Assembly (NCBI RefSeq): GCF_000204055.1
Contig: NW_006768773.1
Coordinates: forward strand, 899,879-963,878
Length of the DNA stretch: 64,000 bases
Source of the DNA: Melampsora larici-populina 98AG31
Taxonomy: Eukaryota > Basidiomycota > Pucciniomycetes > Pucciniales > Melampsoraceae
Reading direction: 5' to 3'
The position numbers were made by a program, and so were the translations under genes. Position 1 is the stretch's first letter; every line of letters starts with the position of its first letter. This document shows, piece after piece, positions 24,559-37,140 of this stretch. The notes under the pieces were generated by a model, which was given only the letters and a program-made list of their open reading frames with translations, did not search any database and was not told the DNA's origin.

Positions 24559-26196
24559 AAGGTCCAACCAAAGTTTCTTGTTTTTTTATGGGTCTGATGT
24601 TCTTCAACATTTGTGAAGCTGAAAAGTACACATGTCAAAGTTTGTATTCTCACCAAATAAAAATCCTATACTTACCTTTTGAATTTTTTTGCATGCTGTT
24701 GTCCTCTTTGCTAATTTTCTTTCTTGCTCACCCTTCTTCTTGGGTGCTGATGGATGTTCACTGTACTTGCACACATCACATGGGTGCAGACAGGGACACA
24801 CATCATTCCATGAAACATTTAACTGAGCTTAAATTCTTTTCAAAACTATTTAGCTGGCCTGTAAGAGCATCCACTATGGTGGTGGTGTTGTATTGCAAAT
24901 CTTGCATTCCTGGGTGTGAAATTCAATTCTGGGTGTTTTACCTAAGTTAGTGACTGCATGAAATCCACTCTGCAATCTGCTTTACCTGGTTCCTATGATA
25001 AATCAAGTCACATTTGTAGATTTGAACATGTGGGGTGCAAGATTTGACACTGTTGTACAGACCACATCTCTAAAACAGGTCCATAGCGGACCTCACTATG
25101 GAGTATAGACCTGTCTGTATTCTAGCAATAAACTGACACTAAATCATGTTGTTGACACAACCATAATGGGTACCTAACTCAACCAAGTCCCTTGGTGGCC
25201 CAGACACTTTTTCCTTGTAAGGTTGGGTGTCTGGAGAAGGACTTATCATTTATGACTTATTGGGCTTCCCTGGCGGTGAGCCAACAAAGGGTCCAAAATT
25301 CAAGCTTGGGTTGGAAGTTTTTCAAAACCTCAAAAACTCCCACTTCCTCTCAATCAACCCCCTTGCCCATTTGAACTAAAGCTACCTGTGCCCACTCTCA
25401 TCAGATCTGTCTATTCAGATATCTCATATCTCACTTTTGACAATTGCACTTTGCTGACTGTATTTGTGAAACAAAATTTACACAAATGACTTCAATTCTT
25501 TCTCTTGAAAGAGGATTAATAGTCAATCAACGAAATGTGTTCAAAAAACCAAAGTTGTTCATCTAGATCTTCTGAAGATTTTGTTATCCTCAGAATGCTT
25601 GCACACCAAAACTAACTGATAAGTCACAAGTCCCTCTCAGACTCCAGGGCGCCAAGCTTTCAAAGTTTCAAAAAGCCATGCAAGAATCAAAACTTGTGTT
25701 AAGTTGGATGCATCACCCTCATGATAGTGGGTGCTCTTAGGCCAGCCAGGGGATGGCATTGACCAAAATGGGGGAGGTGTCTATACTAACTATATGATAT
25801 ACACCCTTTCCAAACCTTTTCTTTAAAGAAATCAATCAATTCATATAATACTATGATGATTTTTTTACCTCTTCATTTTTATTACACCAAAAAAAATCAA
25901 GTAAAGTATAATTAAACCAAGCTGAAAAAAACCCATTTCCCACTTTTTTTTATCATAGATTTTTTTATAGATAGATATAGATTAGATTAGATTATTAAGA
26001 GAAAAAAACCCAAAAAAACAGAAACCATGATATATAAAGCAAAAAACAAATCAATCAAGAAGAATTTTCATTCATCCATTCATACAACACCTCACCTCAC
26101 TCACTGACTATTTCAAAGAAAACAAAAAACCAAAAAAAAAACCAATCCGATATTCAAGAAACTCCAATATCCTTGATATTTTTGTACCAATCAAAT
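24559..26196. other. Intergenic, no gene recognised
   Basis: Several unrelated short ORFs lack any domain. From about 25800 the sequence becomes A/T homopolymer-rich and probably forms the 3' flank of the minus-strand gene at 26197. Confidence 0.5.
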
Positions 26197-28677
26197 TCAA
26201 CGAGTTCTACTATCATTTCTTCTTCTTTGACCTCCTCCTCCTCCACCTCCTACTAGATTACTAACATGATGTCTTTCTCTTCTAGGTACTTGTTGATTCC
26301 TCAATCCCACCTTTTTCTGTTCATCAATATATTCATCGCCAATATCATACCCATCACGAAGACCATCCCCATCCACTCGATCTTCTTCTTCATCATTCCC
26401 ATGTACAGGAAACACTATAACCAAAAAAACCCACAAGATCAGAAAACCTCACTCACTCACACAGAAAAAAAATCACACACAAACCTTTTCTAAACAGTTT
26501 ACCAATCTTACTACCACCACCACCACCTGCTCCATTACTTCCACTTCTTTGATGAGAAAGTAACTGGGATTTGTTTTGTAACGAACCTGAATCATAACAT
26601 TCAGATGGATTACTATTAATCCTATAGCGATGTTGGATTCCAACTTCATCTCCCTTCAACCCCCAAACCCAAACCCAAAAATAAATCAGATCTTTTGAAG
26701 AAAAAAGAGCACATCAAAAGTCACACATACCTCCCGATTCCTAGACCCACTTCTTCTCCAAAACCCTCCAGTCGGCCCAGCAGGAGCACCACTCCTACTC
26801 TTACTCAACTTTCTTCTTACTCGTTCGGTTTGAATCACTCCAACTCTTCTACCTCTCATAGCTTGTTCATCTGATTCGATCTCTTCCTTTCGATCTTCAA
26901 ACTCTTCTACTTCTTTTCGGTTTAGGTTCTTAGATGTTTCTAGTGTGATGGTCGAATCGATCGAAGGACCTAGTTTTGATAATTCTTCACTATATAAGAA
27001 AACCAAAACCAAATTAGATCATTCAAATTTCGTGCTTTTTTTCTATCAAGATGAAACTTACTTGATTCGTCGAGCTCGAACAGCTGAACGTTTTTGAGCT
27101 TGAGCCCTAACGGTTTCATGATGTTCAAGTGGATGATCTCTTTGGGATGGTTGTTGTGCTTGTGGGTTTGTTTGATGAGAATAATTTAATGAATGATCAT
27201 CATGTTCATGACCACTGAGGCCAGTTCCGGTTTCTTCTTCTCGATCAATCAGGATCGCTTGAGCCGGATCAATCAAAGCTAAATATTTATCTGCTTCATC
27301 TTGGTCTACTCCTTCAGCTGCCTTAAAATCCCCCACAAAAAACACACATCAGTTTTCTTGTTCTTTTGTTCTTTTGGTTTCGTTCTTTTGTTTTCTTTTT
27401 TTGGTTTTGTTGGTGAGAAGTGGGTGTTGGGCTTACTTCTAATGATAAGATCAATCCTTCTTTTTCTTTCTTCAACAACTTGATTTCTTTTTTCAACGAA
27501 CTAATCACCTGATAATGTTCTCTCTTCACCTGATCTAATTGACTTGCTAATTCATCAATCTAAAAATCAATCAGATCATCTCAAAAATCAATCAGATCAT
27601 CTCAATGCAACAGAGAGGGATGAATTAAAACTGACTTCATGTTCAGCATTTTGTAATTCTTTTTGAAAAACATTTGATTTATTCCTTTCAAGTGTAAGTG
27701 CTTCAGCCAATTTAGACAAAAGGATATCTTTCCTCAAAGAAGTACCTGTACTTCCATCCGATACTCTTCTTCTTCTCGGTTGAATCAAATTTGCATGAGT
27801 AGTAGGATGATTCGATGGGGTAATCGAACTAGAAGGAAACGGAGCTGGTAGTGAAGTGGTGATCGAACTGGATGGGTCTTGCCTACTACGGTTCGTTAAG
27901 GGTGGGTTTGAGCTCATTTGATGGGGTTGGTTGCGGTGATGGATAGGTTGGTGGTGAGGATGATCTGGTGTGGTAGTAGTTGCAGTAGGTGGTCTTGAGA
28001 TCATCGATTGAGAATGATGGTCTTGTGATGGGAGTGATTGTTTTTGATCGATTGGATAATGGTTTGGATTTGAATGAGTTGAAGAATGTGGTAAGTCTCT
28101 TTGATCGTGTGAATGGTGTTGTGGTTGGTATTGGTTTGTGTCTTGTGATTGTTGTTGTTGTGGTTGTTGTGGTTGAGAAGTAGTAGAAGATTGATGATCG
28201 AATGAAGTGGAATGGGTTTCAGTTTTTGAATTATAAAATGGTTGTTGATTAGAAACTCGATCTGTGAGAAAGAAGAATCAAACCAATTTGAATTTAAATT
28301 TAGCATGATTTGAAATTGAATACTGATCATACTCAACTAGTCTGATGATGATGATGATGTTGATGAAGAGTTGAATTGATAGGTAAGAAAGAGAATGGAG
28401 GATCAGATTGATGATGATGATGATGAGTGTTAAGTTGAGTTGAATCATATATGTTATTATTGATCGGTTGATGATTTAAAAGAAACGAAAGTGGTTCAGT
28501 TTCTCCTAATGGATCGATATCTTCATCATCTTCTTCATCGTCTTCTTCTTCATCTTCTTCTGAATCATCTAGATTAGAAGATAGAGAACTGATTTGATTT
28601 GAGTCTCGATGTGGTGCTGGTTGAGTTCTTGATGTTGATGGTGGTAATGGATTAGGTGAGATGGATTGTGAATTCAT
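26197..28677 (-). CDS. Low-complexity, coiled-coil hypothetical protein (multi-exon)
   Basis: Not recognised. It starts at ATG 28677 (MNSQSISPN) and runs through about seven exons to a stop at 26197. Exon 1 (to ~28336) is Ser/Pro-rich with an acidic run (SEEDEEEDDEEDDEDID) and His repeats. The next exon is Gln/Asn/His-rich, then has RRRRVSDGS and a helical segment (SKLAEALTLERNKSNVFQ) continuing into a Lys/Glu-rich coiled coil near 27540-27450 (SLKKEIKLLKKEKEG). Later exons are acidic, then basic and Gly-rich, ending QRRRNDSRTR. Introns are short with GT-AG ends. The layout of disordered tails around a short coiled coil is typical of fungal scaffold or cytoskeleton-associated proteins, but function cannot be assigned. 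Exact exon ends are approximate. Confidence 0.55.
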
Positions 28678-29182
28678 CAAGTTGGATAGACTGATCGATC
28701 GATCGATTGGTTGGTGGATTGGTGGGTTGGTTGATTGCTTCTGGTGAGTAAAGTCAAAGTGAATATAGTTTCTAAGAATCGACTGCGATCTCGTTCGTTA
28801 AATTTCAACTCATCAATTCTGTATTCTTCTCAATGTTCTCATTCTCTTCATCACCATTCTCACAGTTCACCCCAATCCCATCATCACTCATCAATCATAC
28901 AAACAAATCAACTGTATCATTCATTCATTCATATCTAAATACAATACACAACTCCATTTGAAAATCCATCAAAGTTGTCAAGAAGAAAAAAAGAATATTT
29001 GGAAAGATTCAAACATATCTTACATTAATCTTGATGTTTTAATCAAATCAGGATGTATTTAGAAACCAGTGCACACTTTTCTGGGTTTAAAGAAACCAAG
29101 AGGATCTCAAATGGTTCTAGTGATGATCACTTCAAGTTGAAGTGATAAGCAGTGAAAAGTAAAGATTAAACAATCCTAATAC

Positions 29183-30131
29183 TACTACCTTTGCTAAAAA
29201 GCTTGCCCGGTTTGATCGCGAAGAAGAGACATAAGAGGTCAAATTTGGCCGCAGCCTGCTGCGAGGCCGCTGCGCAGCTCGTCAAGATCCCAAATTTGGC
29301 CGATCACAAATCCTGAAAGAGATCGACTTCACCCATGGATCTCCGACTTTGAACCATTTTGAGACACATTGTGACTATATTCACAGCATATCTGGAGCTT
29401 GGTATGTCCAGATCAACCATACAGTCAAATTCAGCTCTCATTCGATGATATCGAGGACCAAAAGTGCTGTGATGTTTCATAGTCTCCCTGGTATAATGGT
29501 CTGCCTAGATGTTTGTCTTCACACTCTTGACCCCTCATTAGTAGTGTGTTCAAGCCTTGATAAACTTTTGTGCTTTTTTGTTTCGGCTCTATGAGACAAA
29601 CAAGTACAAGTCCAAAAAGGACAACATGTTTTTTTAAAAAACTTTTGTTCTTCTTGCTCAGTCAAGAGCTCACCATAGGATGATGATTGGATTGACAAAT
29701 GTCCAAGATGTAAGCCTTGATTTCATTTCGGAATTTTAGCAAAAAAACTTAGGCTGCTCGTCCTTGAACCCAAGATGGCAGAAGCACCCACGTTGGCTAG
29801 TCACGCATTGTTAAGCCGTTCGACGAGAATTGCTTTCTTAAAATGGAATTAAAACAAATCTCGATAACATTCGCAGCGCGATAGAAATCGCATAGACCTG
29901 TGAGCATGATTCCATCATGATGAGGGAGATATTTGCGCTTTATGATTGATTTCAACATATCTCAATGTCAGAGATCCACAGGTGAAGTCGATCTCTTTCA
30001 GAATCGGTGATCGGCCAAACTTGGGTTCTTGTCGAGCTGCGCAGCGGCCTCGCAGCAGGCTGCGGCCAAATTCGAGCTCTCTTGTCTCTTGTTCGCGGTC
30101 GAACCGGGCAAGCTTTTTAGCAAAGGTAGTA
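29183..30131. mobile_element. 949-bp element with 168-bp terminal inverted repeats
   Basis: Arms 29183-29350 and 29964-30131 are ~90% identical inverted repeats beginning TACTACCTTTGCTAAAAAGC. Each contains an inner GC-rich inverted motif (GCAGCCTGCTGCGAGGC and its neighbours). No protein is encoded and I could not identify a target duplication. It ends only 33 bp before the target duplication of the next transposon. Confidence 0.7.
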
Positions 30132-30164
30132 ATAGTTTACCAAGCCCACCAGTCCAAAAAGCTT

Positions 30165-30173
30165 GGTAAGGTC
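30165..30173. repeat. Left 9-bp target duplication GGTAAGGTC
   Basis: The same nine bases recur at 36566-36574, immediately outside the right terminal inverted repeat. Confidence 0.85.
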
Positions 30174-30388
30174 CTAACTTAACTAAGGTCCCTCTACCTC
30201 GTGAGCGAGCCTTTAGCGAGTAGAGGGACTTACCTGTAATGTCGAGTTTCTTGGTGAGGAGCAGATTGAGGTTTTGGTGGTGGGAATCTGTACTAATACA
30301 ACTTTTCCGTATCGGAATACAAAATTTCCTTCTCTTGGCTTATGTTTTGAATTGGCTTCTTGTTCATCTTTCTATCTATCCAACTTTT
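30174..30388. repeat. Left 215-bp terminal inverted repeat
   Basis: Identical in inverted orientation to 36351-36565. An incidental 50-codon frame in the repeat appears on both copies, which is why it looks conserved. Confidence 0.9.
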
Positions 30389-30597
30389 ACTTTTGCAATC
30401 AAATCACTAAGTTTCCCTTGATCTCCAAAAGAGCACTTTTGGAATTTCATAACAGACTGCGGATGTTGGCTCAACGGTCGTCTGTGACATCCATGCAGCT
30501 TGAAAACCAAATTTGAGGAGGTCTTGACTTTATCGGAAAAACATTGATCGGTCATCGCTTTGAGAGCCTCGAACGCATCTAATCATAAATAAACAAG

Positions 30598-33054
30598 ATG
30601 TCTTCAACAAGCATGCGAACTCGAAGCGCTCCAAATGATGAGGAACAAAGATCGGATTTGAACAATCTTAGCGAGTCCAGCCGTAGCTTACATTTAGAAC
30701 GAATAAGCCTCAGCTTGAAAGTCCTCACCGCAACATTTGCTGAGCAGTGGACTTTGTTCAAGGCCAAGTTCGTGGCTAGGTGGTTCAATGACAAACCAAG
30801 CGATGTTCAGCTACAAACCGATGTCAGTCTAGCAAATGGTCAAAACACCTTCTTACTTTCTGCAACCGGGTCTGGAAAGAGTCGAGTTTCGGAACTATTC
30901 TTCCTTATGTTCCCGAAGGTCAAGAAGGCTGTTGTATTGGTCTTAAACCCGCTAGATGCGCTTGGTGATAATCAGGTTTGTTTAGGCTTCTGATCAATGC
31001 CAGCCATGTCAGCCTGATCAACCTCGTTGATCTCTTTAGGTTTTGGAGAAAAATCGATCTGGTATCACTGCAGTTAATCTAACAAAGAATACATATGACA
31101 AGAAAGTATTGAAGCAATTAAAAGACAATTACTACTCATTCATATATTTGGTATGTTCTGTTATCAATTGATAACATATCCATTCTTTGTTTGCAAAGAA
31201 ACTAACACCTTTCAATATGATCTGTAACCACAGAGCCCCGAGATCTTCTTAAATAGCGACTCATTTCAAACTCTTTACCATAGTAAAGCGTTTCAGGCTC
31301 ATCTTGTCTTAAAGGTGGTTGATGAAGCACACTGTATCTATTTGTGGGGGCTTCAGGAGAGCGGAGCTTCGAGGAACTTTTCTGTTCATGTGACTCCACA
31401 AGATGTTGGACTATTTCGATCATCCTATGGAAAACTGGGACGGCAGCTGATGGCAACCGACGATATACCAGTTCTTTTAATGTCCGCAACTTGCCGGCCT
31501 CAAGCAATCTCAGCAATAAAGAAAAGTTTAAGCTTAACATCCTCAAATATGACGATGATACAAGGAGAGCTTACTCGTCCTGAACTACGCTTCATTCGAC
31601 TCTATTTGACTGAGACTGTTGATTCAGCAGAAGATCTCTCTGCAATAATTCCTCATGAATCAATTGTTTCAAACGATGAATTACCTCCAATGATCATCTA
31701 CTCAGGTACTCGTAATAGGACATTGAAGGTGATGGAAGTAGTTTCAAAAGCACGAGGTCAACCAGACGATTATACGAATCCAAAATCAGATTGTATTCGC
31801 AGATATCATTCTGTGACTGGTGATAAAGACAAAATGACACGGGCCCAAGATTATGGCGAAGGGAAATTTCCAATCCTCTCTGCTACTTCCGCTCTTGGAC
31901 TGGGTCAGAACTGGCCCCGCGTCAAGATTGTAGTCATCATGGGTGCGATGGACCCATCTGATTCAAATCAGATGGCTGGAAGAGCTGGGCGTGGGCGCGA
32001 TGGAAGCGAAGGCTTAGTAATCTTATTTGTTCAGCCAAACCTATCTAGCGGTAAGAATTCGGCTTCCGAGGTCGATGTAAACAATCAGATGGACAATCAG
32101 GAGCGTATGCATGCCCTAAGACTCACACCGTGTTGCTTGAGAGTGGTATATTCCCTAGACAACCTGTAAGCTTTTTGGATGCTACACAAAGACTAAAAAA
32201 CATCCATCATCAGAAAGCTGATCAATATGCATGATACAGAAAGGGTTACATTGCCATGTCTCTTTCGGATCCTGGTTATGTTTTGGAGATTCAGCGGGAA
32301 AAGGATGCAAAAATGCCTGCTTGTCGATGTTCGAATTGTGACCCTCAAGGAGCTGCTCGAATCATTCGACTGCTTCCACAAACAAAATCAGCCGATTTGA
32401 ATGCTCTGATTTCGTCTTTTCCATCTGAGGCTGAGCCAGAAGACGAATCACTACTCAATATTCCAAGGAGCAGCAGGAAGCGAAAATTTTCCAGCAACAT
32501 TCCACTTGTATGCAAGTGGAATGACCCAATCCGACTGGATGTATCAATCATTGATCTTACAGTTTCCATTCTTGCAAATTACAAAATTCTTTTCAAGAAA
32601 ACGTATCCAACCGATCCACCCTATTTACCCAAAACTCTTTTCAACCTTGAGGATGCTTGGCAGATTTCTAAGAATTACATATCAGTTTCCAATGGAGACT
32701 TTCTGCGAGAGATCCTTGGAGGACAAACGATACCTGGACTCTTTGAATCAATCACAACTAGTATCAATTCTTGGCTTCAGAGTGACTCGTACAAACAACA
32801 CCAAGACAATCTTGAAGATATCTATCCAGATTTCAATCGATCAAGAGATACTTGACACAGACCTCATTGAAAAAGAACATGAGGAAGAATCGCGATTGAA
32901 GGCTGCAGCAAGAGATCTCAAAGCGCAAGGTATCGCAGAACAAAAGCGATTACGCAACGAGAAGGCAGCACAGGCTTTGGAGTTGAAAGAGAAGAAACAA
33001 GCTAACAAAAATAAAGTGATATCTCATCTTACAAGTACATCGAGTTTGGTTTAA
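30598..33054 (+). CDS. RecQ-like DNA helicase of the TIR transposon
   Basis: SF2 helicase of 716 aa from exons 30598-30975, 31040-31150, 31234-32165, 32240-32760 and 32846-33054. The pieces total 2151 nt and all introns are GT-AG. Motifs in order: Walker A SATGSGKSRV (~residues 90-100), DEAH box VVDEAHC (just after the third exon starts), motif III LLMSATCRP, SATSALGLGQNW, and motif VI QMAGRAGRGRDG. A Cys cluster (CRCSNC) follows, as in the zinc-binding part of RecQ proteins, then a charged Lys/Glu-rich helix at the C-terminus (EKEHEEESRLKAAARD). RecQ enzymes unwind DNA 3'-5' using ATP. Transposon- or telomere-linked RecQ genes are common in fungi. The last intron (32761-32845) is my choice; without it the frame stops at 32855. 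Confidence 0.8.
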
Positions 33055-33056
33055 TT

Positions 33057-36022
33057 TCAAGTAAGTACTGTGATTTCATCAGGTTGATTCAAAGTGTCTT
33101 GATCAGGTTGATTTGAGGTGTCTTGATCATCTATTTTTGTGCTCATAGATCCCCAGATGAAGCAAGAAGCAAGCTTCTTTCGTGCTTCAATGTTGAGGAT
33201 TGACCAAAACTTTTCAATTCCTAACGTTTCTATGTCGTCGATTTCGTCATTCTCGTCAGCAGATCGGTTATATTGAGAGTATTCGGGATCGCTCAGGTGA
33301 ACCTGAGCCATATGTAGAAAGTTTCTCATGGTTTGCTCGGAGATTGGATGTGGATTGTTTTGATATACATCCTTCAGACCAGATCGAGTCTTTATTTGAT
33401 GTATCTGCTCACGTAGCTATGTAGGATTTATACTCAATCAACCCTTGTAATCACACCGAAGAATACAAAAGAAAGAAAATTGTTCGCACAAGTGGGATGA
33501 TGATTGAAAATCTTTCCATAAGATTTTCAATCTTTGTACCCTGACCCTATTGTTATCTATCTGATCAGTATGTGATAATTGAACAATTGAAAGAGGAAAA
33601 GACCCACCGAGTTATTATAGAAGTATTTCAGCCAATAGTTCTGAATCTCGAGATAAAAATCCTTGGCGACCCAGTGTCCGTCGCGCCCTCCAGTTGGAAT
33701 TAAAAGTGAATGCTTTATTGCTTTAGAAGTCTCTGGAGGTAAGAATTTATTGAGTATCATTATAAATCTTGGCAGGTGTATTGCGTAGTGTGAAAGCCCT
33801 TTGACTCCATGTGCCATAACAGCCCATCTCTTCCACATCAGCAGGACACGGCCTACATCTCCTACTCGTATTGCATTATCACCTTCAACAATTGTGGCAA
33901 AGTCGCGAAGCCGTAGGCGTAGATTATACAAAGTCCAGTCTCCAGTCTTTGAAGAGTCTTTGACTGATGAGACAGTGAAGTATTTCTTGTAGCATTCATC
34001 AATGATGGACTGGGCTACATTGGGTTGATCGAGTTGAACAGGGGATTCACGACTCTGAATTACCTGTGTGCTGAAAGACAGAAATCGTCAGCTCAAGAGG
34101 TATATTGCAAAGACAAAAGTAAATTCATACATATCTTAATAAAAAGACCATAGTCGCCGTATGACTTTTGTGAATCATTTGTAGCAAAGAATTAAAATCC
34201 TGTTGAGATGGAAGTCTGTCCGTTGGCATTGCAAGCGCACTAGCTGTACGGTGAAGACCAGTGTCATTTGAGTTACTCGAATCACCCCAATGGTGGCTTA
34301 TAAGCTTGCTAGCCATGTTCCACATTGTATGAGCTAGTCCGGGCATGTTGAGAACACTACTCAAGGATTCTGCAGCTACCTCAGCTGGAAAGCGCTGGCG
34401 AGTCAATGACTCAAAGTTCAAGCAAGTCCCCATGTCTCCTTTGAACACTTGAATTCCCTCAGCGCATTTATCCGGGTCCTCGCCAGTTTGCTTTAAACAT
34501 TGATTGAGCATATCAGACACTCCTGCAGATGAGCTGTCTGATGCACTCATCATCTTGAGCATCACTAGATCGGGCTTGTACCATTCGATTTGGTCCACTG
34601 GAGGGGGGACGGTTTTGAGGATTTTTTTACAAGTCTTGTATGTTTTTGAGTCTTTCTTGAATTCGTAATCCAAGAGAGCTTTAGCCAGCTGCGACTTCAG
34701 TACAAGGGACCAATGTACTTGATCTTCTTGACTGCGTAACATTGAGAAAATTTCAAACGGTTCTGATTGGCTTTTTTCGATGTACTTCAGAAGAGACTCG
34801 AGACTAGCATCCTTGGGGTCGATTTTATCAAGAAGATGTCCAGGTAAGAAGTGAAGATATCCATAAGAACCATGGAACATCTTTGTAGACGCCTCAATCC
34901 GAGGATTATGAACACGTGCTTGAATATCGATATTATCAAGTGTTGTGAAAGGCCGAAGATTATATTTTTGGGACATTCTATTTTTGATGATCTCTTCAGA
35001 AGCTTTTCCAAGAGTTTCCATGGCTTTCAGTCCAGTTTGACGGCTTGTTGTTAATCCTAGGAAGTGTAGATAATCATTCACTCGCTCAGAAATACCGCAA
35101 GCAATAAAGGAGATTGAGTTTTGTAGTTGTGTCCCATTGAAGCGTCTGTTGCAGGAAAAAGCTATCATCGCAAGTATAGTACAAGGAAGCTTGTTGAAGT
35201 GATACATAATCAGTTAATATTTTGCTTTAAATTCAATCAACTTGAATCAAAGATACGTACATGCTTCAGTCGATGCTCATCAGTCCTGCTTGAGGAAGGT
35301 CTTTCTGAATGTGATAGACCTTCCATTGACTCAGCAGGAATAGTCTCCAGAGTACTCTCGTCATCTGTTGGTAGATGTATTGCATCACCAATATTTTTTG
35401 ACTTTTCCTCACGCACTTTATTTCGTTCCATAACAGCTAATTCAATCTTCTTGTATATTAGAGAATGCAGGAAAGGCATGCTGTTCCGCAAGATATTTTC
35501 TCGAAGGTCTTCAGATGGGCTTTCAAAAAACTTGTAGTCAACACGCTCAGCACTATGGAAGCTTCCCTTTGGAGCATAGCCTCGAGGCGGCTCTTCACGA
35601 TTGACAATCTCGTGAGCCTTTTGAAATTGCAACTTCATCAGAAAGGATTCAACTCTCTGATGTTGTTGGAAGAGACTTGCCTCATTCAGGATGAAGGTAC
35701 TCCATCGGTCAGTACCATCCTTTTTTTCGCTTTCAATCACTCGTTTCTTGATACTCAAGATAAGTTTCTCGGTCGAAGACCAACCAGTCTGTGTAGCCCA
35801 ATATTGGCGTCTCGAAGCAACTCCAGGGACCTCAGAATCAAGTAAACTCCGAATGAATTCCTTTGGAGTCATTGAAGATGTCTTCTTGATATAATCACAT
35901 ATCCTGATTGTGATATTTTGAGCAGGCTCTTCAGCTCCAGCTGTGCTGACCGCCGGCACTCGATTATTGGCTTCGGTATTTGAATCCAGTCCTCCCACAG
36001 CTGGGTCAATGTGCGAACTCAT
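33057..36022 (-). CDS. DUF6589-like protein of the TIR transposon (candidate transposase)
   Basis: Exons 36022-35261, 35189-34131, 34063-33608 and 33389-33057 give 2610 nt, 869 aa, all phase 0 with GT-AG introns. I recognise by family resemblance the blocks of the fungal DUF6589 proteins: AFSCNRRFNGTQLQNS, SERVNDYLHFLGLTTSR, a GDMGTC segment followed by LNMPGLAHTMWN, and GRDGHWVAKDFYLEIQN then WLKYFYN near residues 730-760. These carry conserved acidic residues and a D-x3-E pair (KDFYLE) that could belong to a nuclease-type active site; this is speculation. Being the only other gene of an intact TIR element makes it the candidate for the DNA-cutting function. The long last intron (218 bp) might hide another exon. 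Confidence 0.7.
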
Positions 36023-36350
36023 TTTTAGGATCAGGTTTTGGTGTAGTGGTCAACAAGTGGTAGGTATCTCAAAAACTTCCAGTTGCTGTTTCCGCGGAAA
36101 ACAGCAACTGGCAAAAACCAATGGCAGAAACACAATTTCTCGAGTTTTTATCCTTCTCATGTAACAAATTGATCCTTGTTGACCGGTTCTTCTCGGTCAA
36201 CTTCTGATGATCAACAGTGCAGATTTGAGTCGAAAGGTTCACAAGGTCTCACATTACATACCTTTTTGTTTTCGGTAACTCGCAGCATTCGAAATTTCAG
36301 ATGAGCTCTTTTTGAGCTCAATGAAAACTTTTCATCTCAATTTGAGAATC

Positions 36351-36565
36351 AAAAGTTGGATAGATAGAAAGATGAACAAGAAGCCAATTCAAAACATAAG
36401 CCAAGAGAAGGAAATTTTGTATTCCGATACGGAAAAGTTGTATTAGTACAGATTCCCACCACCAAAACCTCAATCTGCTCCTCACCAAGAAACTCGACAT
36501 TACAGGTAAGTCCCTCTACTCGCTAAAGGCTCGCTCACGAGGTAGAGGGACCTTAGTTAAGTTAG
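36351..36565. repeat. Right 215-bp terminal inverted repeat
   Basis: Inverted copy of 30174-30388, followed directly by the second GGTAAGGTC (36566-36574). It lies upstream of the minus-strand gene starting at 36022. Confidence 0.9.
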
Positions 36566-36574
36566 GGTAAGGTC

Positions 36575-37140
36575 TTTCTCAAGTCAAGTGATTATAAAGA
36601 TTAGAATTCAATACCAAACTTCACTCATAATACCCAGAGTAACTGATCAGATCAATCATCATCAAACCAAATAAGAAATCACCAAATGATTCACTTACCA
36701 TTATACTTTAGAACATAAGATTGCAAGTAACTCTCTAGACAATTGTCCATAAACCATTCTTTATGAAACTTGTTAAAATCTTCTGTCAAATTCTAATAAT
36801 CTACACCCAAGAAAGAAAAAAATCAAACAAAGATAACACACGATCATATTCCATCCACACCACGAAAAAAACATTGATAATCTCTAAAAAGATCTCAACT
36901 ATTTTCAAGTTTTTTTTTCTTTTTCTTGATAATTAATGTTATTGGGAATCTACTTTAAAAGTCCATAAATAAAAAAGAATCAATACAACACAGAGCAAAA
37001 AAACCAAGACTTTAAGTTGGTTGATATATATGTATGACCAAATCAAAACACTTGGTTAATTTTTCACTTTATCAATCTATATAAGAAGTAAACTAAAGTA
37101 AAACCTTGGAAAATCTTTCTGGGTAATAGTTTCTAGCTTT
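36575..37140. other. Intergenic AT-rich spacer
   Basis: No ORF or repeat recognised. Probably the 3' flank of the protease gene. Confidence 0.5.

Larger units (their letters stand above)
30174..36565. mobile_element. 6.4-kb TIR transposon encoding a RecQ-like helicase and a DUF6589-like protein
   Basis: Bounded by terminal inverted repeats of 215 bp (30174-30388 and 36351-36565) that appear identical base for base, starting CTAACTTAACTAAGG, and by the 9-bp duplication GGTAAGGTC. Only two genes lie inside, convergent and tail to tail, with the stop codons at 33052-33054 and 33057-33059. Both ORFs assemble without stops or shifts. Each gene starts just inside a TIR (210-330 bp), so the TIRs probably contain the promoters. 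The TIR has an internal stem (TCCCTCTACCTCG ... CGAGTAGAGGGA). A 9-bp duplication resembles MULE-type insertion, yet no MULE transposase is present. Confidence 0.85.

Noticed and set aside
28001..28336. His/Asn-rich 111-codon ORF as a separate gene
   Set aside because: It is an alternative frame of the second exon of the gene at 26197-28677.
30239..30421. 60-codon ORF repeated at 36318-36500 on the other strand, looking like a conserved small gene
   Set aside because: Both lie in the identical TIRs; the match is explained by the repeat and the frame diverges just past the TIR end.
32256..32855. Apparent end or frameshift of the RecQ-like gene at 32855
   Set aside because: A GT-AG intron 32761-32845 restores one frame to 33054, and the exon total is divisible by three.
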